Below are positions 7,995 to 16,192 of a DNA stretch of 37,840 nucleotides, in pieces. How positions within the stretch are numbered: position 1 is the first letter of the stretch; each line of letters starts with the position of its first letter. The stretch covers positions 1 through 37,840 of the forward strand of contig JAGRNP010000026.1 of NCBI GenBank assembly GCA_020440705.1. Direction: 5' to 3'. This DNA comes from a bacterium. GTDB taxonomy: Bacteria > Krumholzibacteriota > Krumholzibacteriia > LZORAL124-64-63. The notes beneath the pieces are model-generated. The model was not told the origin of the DNA, made no database searches, and was given only the letters and a program-made list of their open reading frames with translations. The position numbers and the translations under genes are program-made.

Positions 7995-8536
7995 GGCATG
8001 AGCTCCTTCAAGCGGTCCAGGGCGCCCAGGCGCTGCGCCCAATGCTCAATATAGTCCATATCCGGGTCCCGCAGCGAATCCAGCAGCAGGGTCAGGTCAG
8101 CGCGCTGCTGCGCGGACTCCCCATCGATCCACCACAACAACTTGGACAGGAGAAGGTCTTCGGGAGCGACGACCGGAACCCGACGGCCGCCGAGATCCAC
8201 GAACCGGCGCCGCGCGAACTCGGTGCGCCGGTACTCCTCGGATCGGCGGACGACGAAGTCCGCCTTGTTGACCCCTTCGAGGTGGATGATGTTGAACATC
8301 CCACCGGTGGCCAACGCCTCGCGGACGGCGTCCTCGCTGATGTAGCAGACGTCCTGGAACAGGTCCACCAGGTCGGCGGGCGTGCGCCCCTCGCACTCGA
8401 CGACGAGATCGATGTCCCTGGTCATGCGGGGCTCGGCGTAGACGGCCATGGCCAGCGAGCCGGTCAGCATGTAGGCGATGCCGGCGCCGTCCAGCCGTTC
8501 GGCGATGAGCTGCAGGAAGTCGAGCTGGTCTTGCAC
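7991..8536 (-). CDS. nucleotidyltransferase-fold protein (AbiEii/DUF6036-like)
   Basis: A 181-aa protein with the core of a minimal DNA-polymerase-beta-type nucleotidyltransferase: LTGSLAMAVYAEPRMTRDIDLVV, where the GS (26-27) and the DxD (Asp41, Asp43) are the classical nucleotide- and metal-binding residues, and KADFVV (Asp93) supplies a plausible third carboxylate. PEDLLLSKLLWWIDG (about 125-139) matches the C-terminal helix seen in AbiEii and DUF6036-like proteins. Members of these groups include toxins that modify tRNA or proteins and phage-defence components, but many are uncharacterised. The start is GTG with GAGGAGC 8 nt upstream. A promoter with a palindromic spacer lies about 150 nt upstream. 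Confidence 0.82.
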   Translation of the reverse strand: MQDQLDFLQLIAERLDGAGIAYMLTGSLAMAVYAEPRMTRDIDLVVECEGRTPADLVDLFQDVCYISEDAVREALATGGMFNIIHLEGVNKADFVVRRSEEYRRTEFARRRFVDLGGRRVPVVAPEDLLLSKLLWWIDGESAQQRADLTLLLDSLRDPDMDYIEHWAQRLGALDRLKELMP

Positions 8537-8683
8537 GGGGGATGCTCCTCGGGCGGGGATTGCGTGTCCCGTGATCGTATCACCGGGATTCGGGGTTGGT
8601 CAACGCGCCCGGCATCCGGAGGCCGCGCGGATCCGGCCGCGACAGAGGAAAGTCCACAGAGAGTCGGTGCTATATGGCGACCA

Positions 8684-8712
8684 ATTGAAAGGTTGTCGCT
8701 CGACAATTGCAA
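8684..8712 (-). promoter_or_regulatory. promoter with palindromic operator in the spacer
   Basis: On the minus strand, TTGCAA (8712-8707), a 17-bp spacer and TTCAAT (8689-8684) form a sigma-70-type promoter. The spacer holds the perfect palindrome TTGTCG-AG-CGACAA (8706-8693), so a protein bound there would block RNA polymerase. Transcription would start near 8677, giving a leader of about 140 nt to the nucleotidyltransferase. Confidence 0.5.
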
Positions 8713-8770
8713 ATTTCCACCCGCGGAAGACTCGGCCCGCTCCAGGCAATGTATTGTTGGACATTAGATT

Positions 8771-8801
8771 AAACGAAGAGACCGCCCCGAAAGGCGGCCT
8801 C
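8771..8801 (-). terminator. Rho-independent terminator after mqnE
   Basis: On the minus strand, GAGGCCGCC (8801-8793), a 6-nt loop and GGCGGTCTC (8786-8778) are followed by TTCGTTT. The stem has one G-U type mismatch. It lies 30 nt beyond the mqnE stop codon and insulates the nucleotidyltransferase promoter. Confidence 0.8.
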
Positions 8802-8830
8802 TCCAACATGAGGACGTGGAGCGTCTCTCC

Positions 8831-9916
8831 TTACGCCTCGATCTCGTTATAAACCGTATCCCTCAGCACCGGCGTCAGCCCCGCCTCCCGGATGAACATC
8901 CGGATATCCTCCACCGTCATCCCCTTGCCCGCCTTGCCCCCCGCCGCGAACGTAACGCGCTCGTCGATCACCGTGCCGTCGAGGTCGTTGGCCCCGAACC
9001 GCAGCGCCACCTGGGCGATTTCCCGGCCGAGCATCACCCAGTAGGCCTTGATGTGCGGCACGTTGTCCAGCAGCAGCCGCGACAGGGCCACCACCTTCAG
9101 CTTGGTGAACATGTCCGGCCCCGGCAGGTGCGCGAACTTGGTGCCCTCGGGGTGGAACGCCAGCGGGATGAAGCACTGGAAGCCGCCCGAGACATCCTGC
9201 TGCGCGCGCAGCTTCAGCAGGTGGTCGACCCAGTGCTCGGGCTGCTCCACGTGGCCGAAGAGCATCGTGCAGTTCGACTTCAGGCCGGCCGCATGGACCA
9301 TGCCGGCCACCTCGAGCCAGCGCTTGGCGCTCATCTTCTTCGAGGCGATCTGGTCGTGGATATCGGGGTGGAAGATCTCGGCGCCACCGCCGGGACAGCT
9401 GTCCATGCCGGCCTCGCGCAGGATGGCGATGGTCTCGGGCACCGGCTTCTTCGCCAGCTTGGCCAGGAAGTCGATCTCGACCATGGTGAAGGCCTTCAGG
9501 TGCACCGTCGGGAACGCCGCCTTCAGCGCCTGGAGGATCTCGAGGTAGACGTCGAACTTCCAGCGCGGGTGCAGGCCGCCCACGATGTGGAACTCGCTCA
9601 CGTCGGGCGACCAGTCGCGGCGGGCCATCTCGACGCACTCCGCGGGCGAGTACGACCAGGTGCCCTCGGCGTTGGGGTCGTCGGCGTAGGCGCACAGTTC
9701 GCAGCCCACGTAGCAGACGTTGGTCGGGTTCAGGTGCCGGTTGATGTTGTAGAAGACCCGGTCGCCGTGCAGACGCGTGCGCACGTGGTGGGCGAGCAGG
9801 CCGAGGGCCGGCAGGTCGTGGCTGGCGGCCAGGAGCAGGCCGTCGCTCTCGTCGAGGCGTTCGCCGGCCATGACCTTGTCGGCCACGTGGGCGAGGGGAT
9901 GATCGCTGGGCAGCAT
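8831..9916 (-). CDS. mqnE: aminofutalosine synthase (radical SAM)
   Basis: A 361-aa radical-SAM enzyme of the futalosine pathway. MqnE joins the chorismate-derived enolpyruvyl benzoate to the SAM-derived adenosine moiety to make aminofutalosine, an early step of menaquinone synthesis. The radical-SAM cluster motif is CYVGCELC (Cys68, Cys72, Cys75, CxxxCxxC) after NRHLNPTN. Other family blocks are FHIVGGLHP, VHLKAFTMVEIDFLAK, DSCPGGGAEIFHP, and HIKAYWVMLG with FGANDLDGT near the end. These favour MqnE over the related cyclase MqnC. The ATG at 9916 is preceded by GAAGGA. It is a single gene here; other mqn genes are not in the window. A terminator follows it. Confidence 0.9.
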   Translation of the reverse strand: MLPSDHPLAHVADKVMAGERLDESDGLLLAASHDLPALGLLAHHVRTRLHGDRVFYNINRHLNPTNVCYVGCELCAYADDPNAEGTWSYSPAECVEMARRDWSPDVSEFHIVGGLHPRWKFDVYLEILQALKAAFPTVHLKAFTMVEIDFLAKLAKKPVPETIAILREAGMDSCPGGGAEIFHPDIHDQIASKKMSAKRWLEVAGMVHAAGLKSNCTMLFGHVEQPEHWVDHLLKLRAQQDVSGGFQCFIPLAFHPEGTKFAHLPGPDMFTKLKVVALSRLLLDNVPHIKAYWVMLGREIAQVALRFGANDLDGTVIDERVTFAAGGKAGKGMTVEDIRMFIREAGLTPVLRDTVYNEIEA

Positions 9917-9980
9917 GGGCGTGCATCCTTCGCGGAATATCGATAATCCGGCCTCAGGACCGGTTCGTGGGCTCGGGGGA

Positions 9981-10009
9981 AATCTAAGCGGATCGGGCCG
10001 ATTCGCCAA
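9981..10009 (-). promoter_or_regulatory. sigma-70-type promoter for mqnE
   Basis: TTGGCG (10009-10004), 17-bp spacer, TAGATT (9986-9981) on the minus strand. Each box matches 4 of 6 positions. The predicted start is near 9975, about 59 nt before the ATG. Confidence 0.5.
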
Positions 10010-10047
10010 GGCGGCGGCCGGGAAGCACACGGGAGGCCGGCGACGGG

Positions 10048-10079
10048 ATCGCCGGCGCGGCCCGGGCCGCACCGGCGAT
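10048..10079 (-). terminator. long GC stem-loop after the secreted FlgD-tail protein
   Basis: A 15-bp stem on each side of a 2-nt centre (ATCGCCGG... and its complement, one G-U pair) begins 11 nt after the stop codon of the upstream gene. There is no U tract, so it may act as an atypical terminator or 3'-end stabiliser. Confidence 0.45.
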
Positions 10080-10090
10080 TCCCACAGCCG

Positions 10091-13000
10091 CTACTTGACG
10101 AGCGCGACACGCCCCACGGTCACGTCGGCGCCCATGCGCGCCTCGGTGAAGTAGACGCCGCTGGACACGGCGCGACCGCCGGCGTCGGTGCCGTCCCAGA
10201 CGACGCTGCCGTCGGCCGCGACGTCGTCGTCGAACAGCGATCGCACGAGGCGCCCCCGCACGTCGTAGACCCGGATCAGCAGACGCCCCGGGCGGGCGAC
10301 CGTGTAGTGGATCCGGGTCGACGGGTTGAACGGGTTCGGGGCGGCCCGCAGCGAGAGCGCCTGCAGCGCCGGTACGCCCGACGGCGCGCCGGTCGTGTCC
10401 TCGCCGAAGTGGTCGAGGATGTCGCGGATCAGCAGGGTGCGCGCGTCGGTCGGGTCGCTCTTGGCCTGGGCGGCCGTGTGGGCCTGCCCGGGATCGAAGG
10501 GCAGGCTCAGGATCCGATCGTCGCCCGGCGTGGCCAGCAGGCCCGCCGCGTAGGGATAGGCCCCGGCCGCGCCGCCGGGGGTCAGGAACTCCGCCAGCGG
10601 CAGGCTGCCGCCCTGGGGCTGGAGCGCGTCGAAGCGGCTGAGCTCGCCGCAGGCGCCGCCGAAGAGCGGGAACTCCGGCGTCCGCGTCAGCACGGGATTG
10701 CCGGCCAGGGCCGCCACCCGCGGATTGGACTGGTTCCCGATCAGCGGCCGCACGTCCTCCGCCGCGACGAGCACCCCGGCCACGCCCTCGATGAAGCCCA
10801 CCGCCGCCGCATCGCCGGCCCGTTTCAACGCGAGATCCGAGGCGTACCCTTCCCCGCTCAGGAGCAGGTTGCGCGCGCCGCCGGCCAGCCAGGCCTGCAG
10901 CGCCGCGACGTCGTCGCCCGGATCGTCGGGGAAGAACTGCGCCGTCCCCAGCGTCTGGTCCTCCTGGGCGCCCGAGGTGTAGAGGATCGTGCGGTAGGCG
11001 GCGAGGCACGCGCCGGACGTGCGTCCGCCCAGACCGTTGCCGGCGGCCGCCTCCGGACCCTGCGTCCGGTAGAGATCGAAGTCCACGCCGGGCTCGAGGC
11101 CGAGGCTCGCGAACGACTGCAGCCAGCGGCCCAGCACGTCGGTGTCGCCGCTGTCGTCCCACAGCAGGATCGGCGGGATCGTGTAGCCGCCCAGGCTGTC
11201 CGGCCGGATCGTCGGCAGGGCGCGCAGGGTGAACTGCGGGGCGTAGGAGTTCGGCGAGCTGAAATCGCCGAAACGCGAGAGGTCGGTCGGCAGGGTGCCG
11301 TCGTAGACCTCGGTGCCCACCTGCTCCGAGGCCGAGATGTAGTAGTGCATCACGTCGCCCGGGAAGAGCAGCCCCGTGTCGGGCAGCACGAAGCGGAAGC
11401 TCTCGCAGTCCCAGCAGTCGGTGCCGCGCCAGGCGATCACGCCCGAGGTCTGGCCGCTGAGGGGGTGTGCGCGGTACGGGTCGAAGAGCGGGTTGGGCTC
11501 GATCAGGTAGTGCAGGACGGGCGGCGCCACCAGGCTGCCGGCCGGATCGAGGTTGCCCACCTCGATGTTGACCGAGTCGCCGGGCGTGACGCTGGTGAAG
11601 GTCGAGGACCAGTAGCCGGCGTTGGCGCCGGAATCGAACCCGACATGCAGCGAGCCGAGGTCGCCGAGGTCGAGGACGTCGCGCGCGGGGAACGCGTCCT
11701 GGGCCAGGTCCTCCGGGTAGGCGTACATGGAGGGACCCCGGGTCGGGTAGGCGCGCAGGGCGACGTTGTCGAACCAGGGCGCCGGCGACGCGTCGTCGCC
11801 CTCCCAGCCGAAGATCCATCCGATCTCGACGACGCCGAACCGCACCTGCACCGAGTCGCAACCGTCCGGGATGAACCGGGCCACGTCGAAGGCGTGGCGC
11901 CGGTAATCCGGGCCGCCGCCGTAGTAGAAGTTGTCGCTGCGCCAGGCCGCGTCGGCCAGGGCCTCGGCCGGGCCGGCCGAGCCGTCGGTGTCGGCGGCCC
12001 GCACCGACCAGGTGTAAAGGATGCCGGGGGAACCGGGTCCCGTGTCGAGGTGGGAATAGACGTCGAATTCGAGGAGCCCGCCGTGGTGTCCCCCGACCGG
12101 CCACGGAACGGCCGGCGAAACGACCTGGTTGTTGAGCTGATGGTCCGGGCCGAGGAGCCCACCCCGGGAGTTGACCACCCAGCCGCCGGGCCCGTAGCAC
12201 CACGTCTCGCAGCGTTGGCCACCGGTGCCCGGCACGACCAGCCCGTCGTCGATGAAGGTGACCATGTGCGAGGTGTTGCCCTCGCAGCCGACCAGACCCT
12301 GCAGGTTGTCGCGCAGCGCCGCGAAGTCGCCCACGCCCGTCGGCGGCTGCGGGGTCCAGTCGCCGAAGGTGCCGTCCTGGAAGTCGGTGAAGTCGACGAT
12401 GTCCGACTGGCCGGTCTGGCTGACGGTCACGTTGATGTCGTCGACCCGGCAGGCGCCGGCCGTCCAGAAGGCGCAGTCCTCGTCCGACCAGCCGTTGTCG
12501 GACTGGAACTCGAAGCGCACCTCGACCCTTCCGCCGGGCCCGTAGTCGCCGGGCGAAAGCACGATGGTCTCGTCCACGGCGATCGCCTGCAGACCGTCCC
12601 AGGACTTCGTGAAGAGCGGCTCCCCGGGCGACGCGCCGACGAGGGTCAGCCGGACGTAGTCGTAGCCGGGCTCGGTGTCGATGTCGAGCTGCGCCGTCAC
12701 GTGCACCGTGGCGTCGCCGCCCGGGTCACCGACGTCCGTCGACCAGGCCAGGATGTCGTACCAGTCGTCTCCGTAGCCGCCCACCGAGTCGGTGCCCGCC
12801 AGGCACGAGGGCAGGGTCGGGTCGCCGCAGTAGGCGGCGAGGTTGCCGGAACCACCCTGGGCGTAGTCGCTGACCTGCCAGTGGATCTCGGTGGGCGCCG
12901 TGACGTCGACGGAGGTCCAGCCGCCCCAGCCCGCCTCGAAATCGCCACGCACCGGCGCGCCGGGGCCGATGAGCATGATCGTGTCCACGGCGGCCTTGGC

Positions 13001-13147
13001 CCCCAGCGGCGCCCGGGTGACCAGTTCCCCGCCCCGGCCGAGGCGGGGTCGGAATTCGCGCTGGGGCTCCGGAGACGGGTTTGCGGCAGATGCGAGCGAG
13101 GCGCCGAAGAGGCACAAAAGAGCGAACAGGGCGATGCGTCTCGACAT
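10091..13147 (-). CDS. large secreted protein with FlgD-Ig-like C-terminal sorting tail
   Basis: A 1018-aa exported protein; signal peptide residues 1-21 (MSRRIALFALLCLFGASLASA). The middle contains repeated lectin-like or jellyroll strands with cysteine-containing loops (CAFWTAGACRVDDINV, WFDNVALRAYP) and a stretch near 655-800 that resembles a glutamine-amidotransferase-like or GldG-type fold (LLWDDSGDTDVLGRWLQSF, ILYTSGAQED). The C-terminus is a FlgD-Ig/Por-type tail with PNPFNPSTRIHYTV, PGRLLIRVYDVRGRLV and SSGVYFTEARMG. Such tails mark secreted or surface-attached proteins in FCB and related lineages. No catalytic residues can be named. The start follows AAGGGGGA and a TGGTATACT extended -10 promoter at 13225-13233. 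It is likely monocistronic. Confidence 0.82.
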   Translation of the reverse strand: MSRRIALFALLCLFGASLASAANPSPEPQREFRPRLGRGGELVTRAPLGAKAAVDTIMLIGPGAPVRGDFEAGWGGWTSVDVTAPTEIHWQVSDYAQGGSGNLAAYCGDPTLPSCLAGTDSVGGYGDDWYDILAWSTDVGDPGGDATVHVTAQLDIDTEPGYDYVRLTLVGASPGEPLFTKSWDGLQAIAVDETIVLSPGDYGPGGRVEVRFEFQSDNGWSDEDCAFWTAGACRVDDINVTVSQTGQSDIVDFTDFQDGTFGDWTPQPPTGVGDFAALRDNLQGLVGCEGNTSHMVTFIDDGLVVPGTGGQRCETWCYGPGGWVVNSRGGLLGPDHQLNNQVVSPAVPWPVGGHHGGLLEFDVYSHLDTGPGSPGILYTWSVRAADTDGSAGPAEALADAAWRSDNFYYGGGPDYRRHAFDVARFIPDGCDSVQVRFGVVEIGWIFGWEGDDASPAPWFDNVALRAYPTRGPSMYAYPEDLAQDAFPARDVLDLGDLGSLHVGFDSGANAGYWSSTFTSVTPGDSVNIEVGNLDPAGSLVAPPVLHYLIEPNPLFDPYRAHPLSGQTSGVIAWRGTDCWDCESFRFVLPDTGLLFPGDVMHYYISASEQVGTEVYDGTLPTDLSRFGDFSSPNSYAPQFTLRALPTIRPDSLGGYTIPPILLWDDSGDTDVLGRWLQSFASLGLEPGVDFDLYRTQGPEAAAGNGLGGRTSGACLAAYRTILYTSGAQEDQTLGTAQFFPDDPGDDVAALQAWLAGGARNLLLSGEGYASDLALKRAGDAAAVGFIEGVAGVLVAAEDVRPLIGNQSNPRVAALAGNPVLTRTPEFPLFGGACGELSRFDALQPQGGSLPLAEFLTPGGAAGAYPYAAGLLATPGDDRILSLPFDPGQAHTAAQAKSDPTDARTLLIRDILDHFGEDTTGAPSGVPALQALSLRAAPNPFNPSTRIHYTVARPGRLLIRVYDVRGRLVRSLFDDDVAADGSVVWDGTDAGGRAVSSGVYFTEARMGADVTVGRVALVK

Positions 13148-13224
13148 GGAAATCCCCCTTGAGACCGATCAGCGAACCGGCCCCGACAAATGGATGCCCC
13201 CGGACCCGACCCGGGTCCACGACC

Positions 13225-13233
13225 AGTATACCA
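13225..13233 (-). promoter_or_regulatory. extended -10 promoter for the secreted FlgD-tail protein
   Basis: On the minus strand TGGTATACT (13233-13225) combines the TGn extension with a 5/6 -10 hexamer. No convincing -35 is present, which is usual for extended -10 promoters. The predicted start is about 70 nt before the ATG. Confidence 0.5.
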
Positions 13234-13266
13234 TACGGAAGGGGGCCTTCGGGGCCAAATGCCGAA

Positions 13267-13292
13267 CGCCGGCCCCCCGCGGGGGACCGGCG
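13267..13292 (-). terminator. GC-rich hairpin after the DUF309-like gene
   Basis: CGCCGGTCCCCC and its complement (one G-U pair in RNA) form a 12-bp stem beginning 26 nt after the stop codon, followed by TTCGGCATTT. The U-rich tail is poor, so termination is possible but not certain. Confidence 0.45.
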
Positions 13293-13317
13293 CCGTCGGC
13301 GTGCGAAACGCGGGAAC

Positions 13318-13689
13318 CTAGTCGTCGGCCGAGGCCGCCAACCGCAGCTGCGGCAACAGGCTCACGTCGAAGATCTTGCCCTTCGCCTGGCGGGTCAGAC
13401 GGATCTCCTCGACGCAGCGCCGGGTGCCGGCCAGGGCGGCCGTCACCTCGAAGTTGTGGTAGCGGAAGCCGAAGTTGCGCAGCTTCTCCATGGCGCCGAT
13501 CAGCTTGCGTTCGGCCTTGAGCATCTGCTTCTCGTTGAGCAGCGCGAAACCCTCGCAGGTCTCGAGCACGCCCATCCAGAAGGCCTCGTCCCGGCCCTGG
13601 GCGGTGGCCAGGCCCTCGGCCGCCTGCCGGACGGCCTTCTCGTACTGACGGCTGTTGAACGCCCTGACGGTCTGGTGCAAGTGCGACAT
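13318..13689 (-). CDS. small helical protein, possibly DUF309-like
   Basis: A 123-aa cytoplasmic protein, predicted all-helical. The segment FNSRQYEKAVRQAAEGL, then FWMGVLETCEGFALLNEKQ and KAERKLIGAMEKLRNFG, has the spacing of a DUF309 four-helix unit, but the family's HExLExxW motif is missing (here AVRQAAEGLA). The match is therefore weak, and a TPR-like two-helix repeat is an alternative. The start has GAGGGGAG about 6 nt upstream. It lies 81 nt downstream of peptide deformylase on the same strand and is probably on the same transcript. No function is inferred. Confidence 0.65.
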   Translation of the reverse strand: MSHLHQTVRAFNSRQYEKAVRQAAEGLATAQGRDEAFWMGVLETCEGFALLNEKQMLKAERKLIGAMEKLRNFGFRYHNFEVTAALAGTRRCVEEIRLTRQAKGKIFDVSLLPQLRLAASADD

Positions 13690-13770
13690 CGTGCTCCCCT
13701 CGCGTGGTGTCCGGGTGCCCTGTCGGGTCCGGGATCGTCCGCGGGCGCGGCCTCTCCCGGCGCCGGCGCC

Positions 13771-14319
13771 CTACTCCTCGTCGTCGCCTTCGTCGAATCC
13801 GGTGTCCAGGAAGCGGTCGGCCTCCTGCTCGAAAGCGAGTTTCGTCATGTCGGTCATGCGGTCGACGTAGAGCTTGCCCTCCAGGTGGTCGCACTCGTGC
13901 TGGATCACGACCGCCGGGAATCCGTCGAGCTCGAAATCGACCCGGGCGCCCTTCTCGTCGTACGCCTCGACACGCACCGCCGCCGGCCGCTCGACCCAGC
14001 CGCGCAGGCCGGGAACGGAGAGGCAGCCCTCGTACATGCCCAGGCGCCGCGACGCGTCCAGGACCGTGATCTTCGGATTGATCAGGATCCGGAACGTGGG
14101 ACGGCCCTCGTCGTCGGCCTCGCCGCCGCAGATGGCCAGCTGGACCGGTTGGTGCACCTGCGGCGCCGCCAGGCCCACGCCGTTGTACTCGACCATCGTC
14201 TCGAACATGTCCCGGATCAGACCCTGGACCTCCGGGCCCGTGATCTTCTGCGGGTCGATGGGCGCGCACTTCTGGCGCAGGACGGGGTGGCCCATGCGGG
14301 CGACCTTCAGGATGGCCAT
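13771..14319 (-). CDS. def: peptide deformylase
   Basis: A 182-aa metalloenzyme that removes the formyl group from the N-terminal methionine of new proteins. All three family motifs are intact: GVGLAAPQ (47-54), EGCLS (97-101) and HECDH (141-145). The metal ligands are Cys99, His141 and His145, and Glu142 is the catalytic base. Length is typical, with an acidic C-terminal tail (FDEGDDEE). The start ATG at 14319 is preceded by GGAGGAG, and a good promoter lies at 14367-14395. The usual partner fmt is not seen in the window. Confidence 0.95.
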   Translation of the reverse strand: MAILKVARMGHPVLRQKCAPIDPQKITGPEVQGLIRDMFETMVEYNGVGLAAPQVHQPVQLAICGGEADDEGRPTFRILINPKITVLDASRRLGMYEGCLSVPGLRGWVERPAAVRVEAYDEKGARVDFELDGFPAVVIQHECDHLEGKLYVDRMTDMTKLAFEQEADRFLDTGFDEGDDEE

Positions 14320-14366
14320 GACGGCACTCCTCCGGATGGCTGGGGGGAAGTCGTTTTCGGCTCCCC

Positions 14367-14395
14367 ACGATAAGTCCATTCCGGGCGGATGACAA
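14367..14395 (-). promoter_or_regulatory. sigma-70-type promoter for def
   Basis: TTGTCA (14395-14390; 5/6), 17-bp spacer, TATCGT (14372-14367; 4/6) on the minus strand, with a predicted start about 40 nt before the ATG. Confidence 0.6.
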
Positions 14396-14570
14396 AGCCG
14401 CCGGCCCGCCTGCTCCGGCGCCCGATGCAAGACGGGGGCCCGTTCCCGGACCCGGCGGAAGCCCCGGATTCGAGGCCCCAGCCGGCTTTTCGGTGTCGCG
14501 ACAAGGTCCATGACGGTCGGGGGTTTCCCGTCGCGGCGCCCGATCCGGCAGGTTTTGCCGGGCGGCCGGC

Positions 14571-14600
14571 TTGACTCCGGCCCGGCGATGTGGTCAAAAT
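14571..14600 (+). promoter_or_regulatory. sigma-70-type promoter for the arylsulfotransferase-like gene
   Basis: TTGACT (14571-14576; 5/6), 18-bp spacer, CAAAAT (14595-14600; 4/6). The predicted start is about 85 nt before the ATG at 14692. Confidence 0.5.
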
Positions 14601-14691
14601 GGGAGCGTCCGGGCCGGGATTGCCGCCCCCGCGCGGAAAGCCCGCACCCCGCACGCGGCCCGGCGGCCGCCAACGACGACACAGGAGTTCC

Positions 14692-14706
14692 ATGAGCCGA
14701 GGCTAA
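14692..14706 (+). other. strong-SD ATG followed by a stop after four codons (apparent frameshift site)
   Basis: ACAGGAG is followed 4 nt later by ATG AGC CGA GGC TAA. The frame of the downstream arylsulfotransferase-like protein is +1 relative to this ATG and is open from 14696. This looks like the original start with a one-base change, or a four-codon leader peptide. Confidence 0.6.
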
Positions 14707-14893
14707 TCCGTCACCAATCGCACCGGGAGTTCTCGCCATCCCGTCACGACCGGCATCGCCCCCCACCGCCCGTCGACAGTCGTCCCCGCTGCCCATCGTC
14801 GCTCTTTGCCTCGGCTGCGCCGCCCTCGGCCTGGCGATCGGCCACTTCGTCTGGCACCCCGACCCCCTCGAACCCGCCGCCCTCGCCCGCCGA

Positions 14894-16177
14894 TTGCGCG
14901 ACCAGATGAACGGCGACGGCGACCGCGGCCAGCCCGGCCACTGGGGCGTCATGCGTCCGGGCGTGGCCGAGGCCGGCCTCGGCGGGACCCTCGCGGCCAC
15001 CCGCCTCGACGCGGAGCAGCAGGCCGAGATCAAACGCCTGCAGAGCATCGGCTACACCGGCGGCAGCCTGCCCGACCGCGGCTCGGACACGGGCACCACC
15101 GTGCACCTGCGCGGCGCGACAGCCCCCAACCTGCGCCTGTACGTCTCGGGCCACGCCCCGGGCGCCGACCTCATCGACCCCGACGGCCGCGTCCTGCACC
15201 GCTGGCGCTGCACCTACGCCGAGGCGCGGGCCGCCGGACCCGCCGCCCCCGACGCCTTCCTCGACGACCGGGAGGGCGTCACCGCCTGCTGGCGCCGTGC
15301 CCGCCTGCTGCCCGACGGCGACCTGCTGGCCGTCTTCGAGGGCCACGCCCTGGTGCGTCTCGACCGGGACAGCCGCCCCCGCTGGTCGTACCCCGGCCAC
15401 TGCCACCACGACCTCGACGTGGGCCCCGACGGCGTGATCCACGTGCTCACCCGCGAAGCCCGCGTCGTGCCGCGCTTCCACCCGCGCAAGCCCGTGCTGC
15501 TCGACTACATCACCCACCTCGCGCCGGACGGGCACGAACTCGGCCGTCTCGACATCCTGGCCTGCTTCGAGAACTCGCCCTTCGCCTCGCACCTGGACAA
15601 CGCCGGCGAGTCGGGCGACATCTTCCACACCAACACCATCGAGCTGCTCGACGGGAGCCATGCCGACCGCGTGCCCGCCTTCGCGGCCGGGAACTTCCTC
15701 GTCTCGGTGCGCGAACTCGGCGTCGTGGCCGTGATCGACCCGGCGCAGGAGGCGGTGGTGTGGGCCCTCAGCGGGCTGTGGCTCGGCCAGCACCAGCCCA
15801 CGCTGCTGCCCGACGGCAACCTGCTCGTCTTCGACAACAAGGGCCACGACGGGCGCTCGAAGGTCGTCGAGATCGACCCCACCACCCAGCGGGTCGTCTG
15901 GGAGTTCGCCGACGGGCCGGACACCCCCTTCTACTCGGCCACCTGCGGCACGGGCCAGCGCCTCGCCAACGGCAACACCCTGATCACCGAGTCGGACAAC
16001 GGGCGCGTCCTCGAGGTCACCACCGACGGCGCCGTCGTGTGGGAGTTCCGCAATCCCGAGCGCACCGGCGAGAACGGCCGCTACATCGCCGCGATCATGG
16101 AGATGGAGGCCCTGCCGGACGTGGCCCCGCCCGCGTGGCTCGCCGCCGGATCCGGCGCGAATGCAAGCATCCGGTGA
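14894..16177 (+). CDS. arylsulfotransferase-like (ASST) exported protein, start disrupted
   Basis: The listed start (TTG, 14894) is only the first usable start codon; the frame is open back to 14696. Codons 14789-14854 encode a hydrophobic anchor (LPIVALCLGCAALGLAIGHF), which the intact protein must contain, so the true N-terminus is upstream. The visible protein has beta-propeller blades ending in DLIDPDGRVLHRW, RARLLPDGDLLAVFEG, HHDLDVGPDGVIHVL, DIFHTNTIELLDG, HQPTLLPDGNLLVFDN and NGNTLITESDNGRVLEV. These match arylsulfotransferase-like proteins, in which a conserved histidine is the catalytic residue. Several histidines here could serve, so activity cannot be claimed. The likely location is periplasmic, anchored. 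The apparent frameshift at 14692-14706 may be a real mutation, an assembly error or recoding. Confidence 0.75.
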   Translation: MRDQMNGDGDRGQPGHWGVMRPGVAEAGLGGTLAATRLDAEQQAEIKRLQSIGYTGGSLPDRGSDTGTTVHLRGATAPNLRLYVSGHAPGADLIDPDGRVLHRWRCTYAEARAAGPAAPDAFLDDREGVTACWRRARLLPDGDLLAVFEGHALVRLDRDSRPRWSYPGHCHHDLDVGPDGVIHVLTREARVVPRFHPRKPVLLDYITHLAPDGHELGRLDILACFENSPFASHLDNAGESGDIFHTNTIELLDGSHADRVPAFAAGNFLVSVRELGVVAVIDPAQEAVVWALSGLWLGQHQPTLLPDGNLLVFDNKGHDGRSKVVEIDPTTQRVVWEFADGPDTPFYSATCGTGQRLANGNTLITESDNGRVLEVTTDGAVVWEFRNPERTGENGRYIAAIMEMEALPDVAPPAWLAAGSGANASIR

Positions 16178-16192
16178 ATTTTCCGTAAAATC

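Larger units (their letters stand above)
14320..14691. other. divergent intergenic region between def and the arylsulfotransferase-like gene
   Basis: 372 bases with no convincing coding sequence. It contains one promoter for each direction (described separately) and a small hairpin CCGGCA/TGCCGG at 14545-14561 upstream of the plus-strand promoter. Confidence 0.5.
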
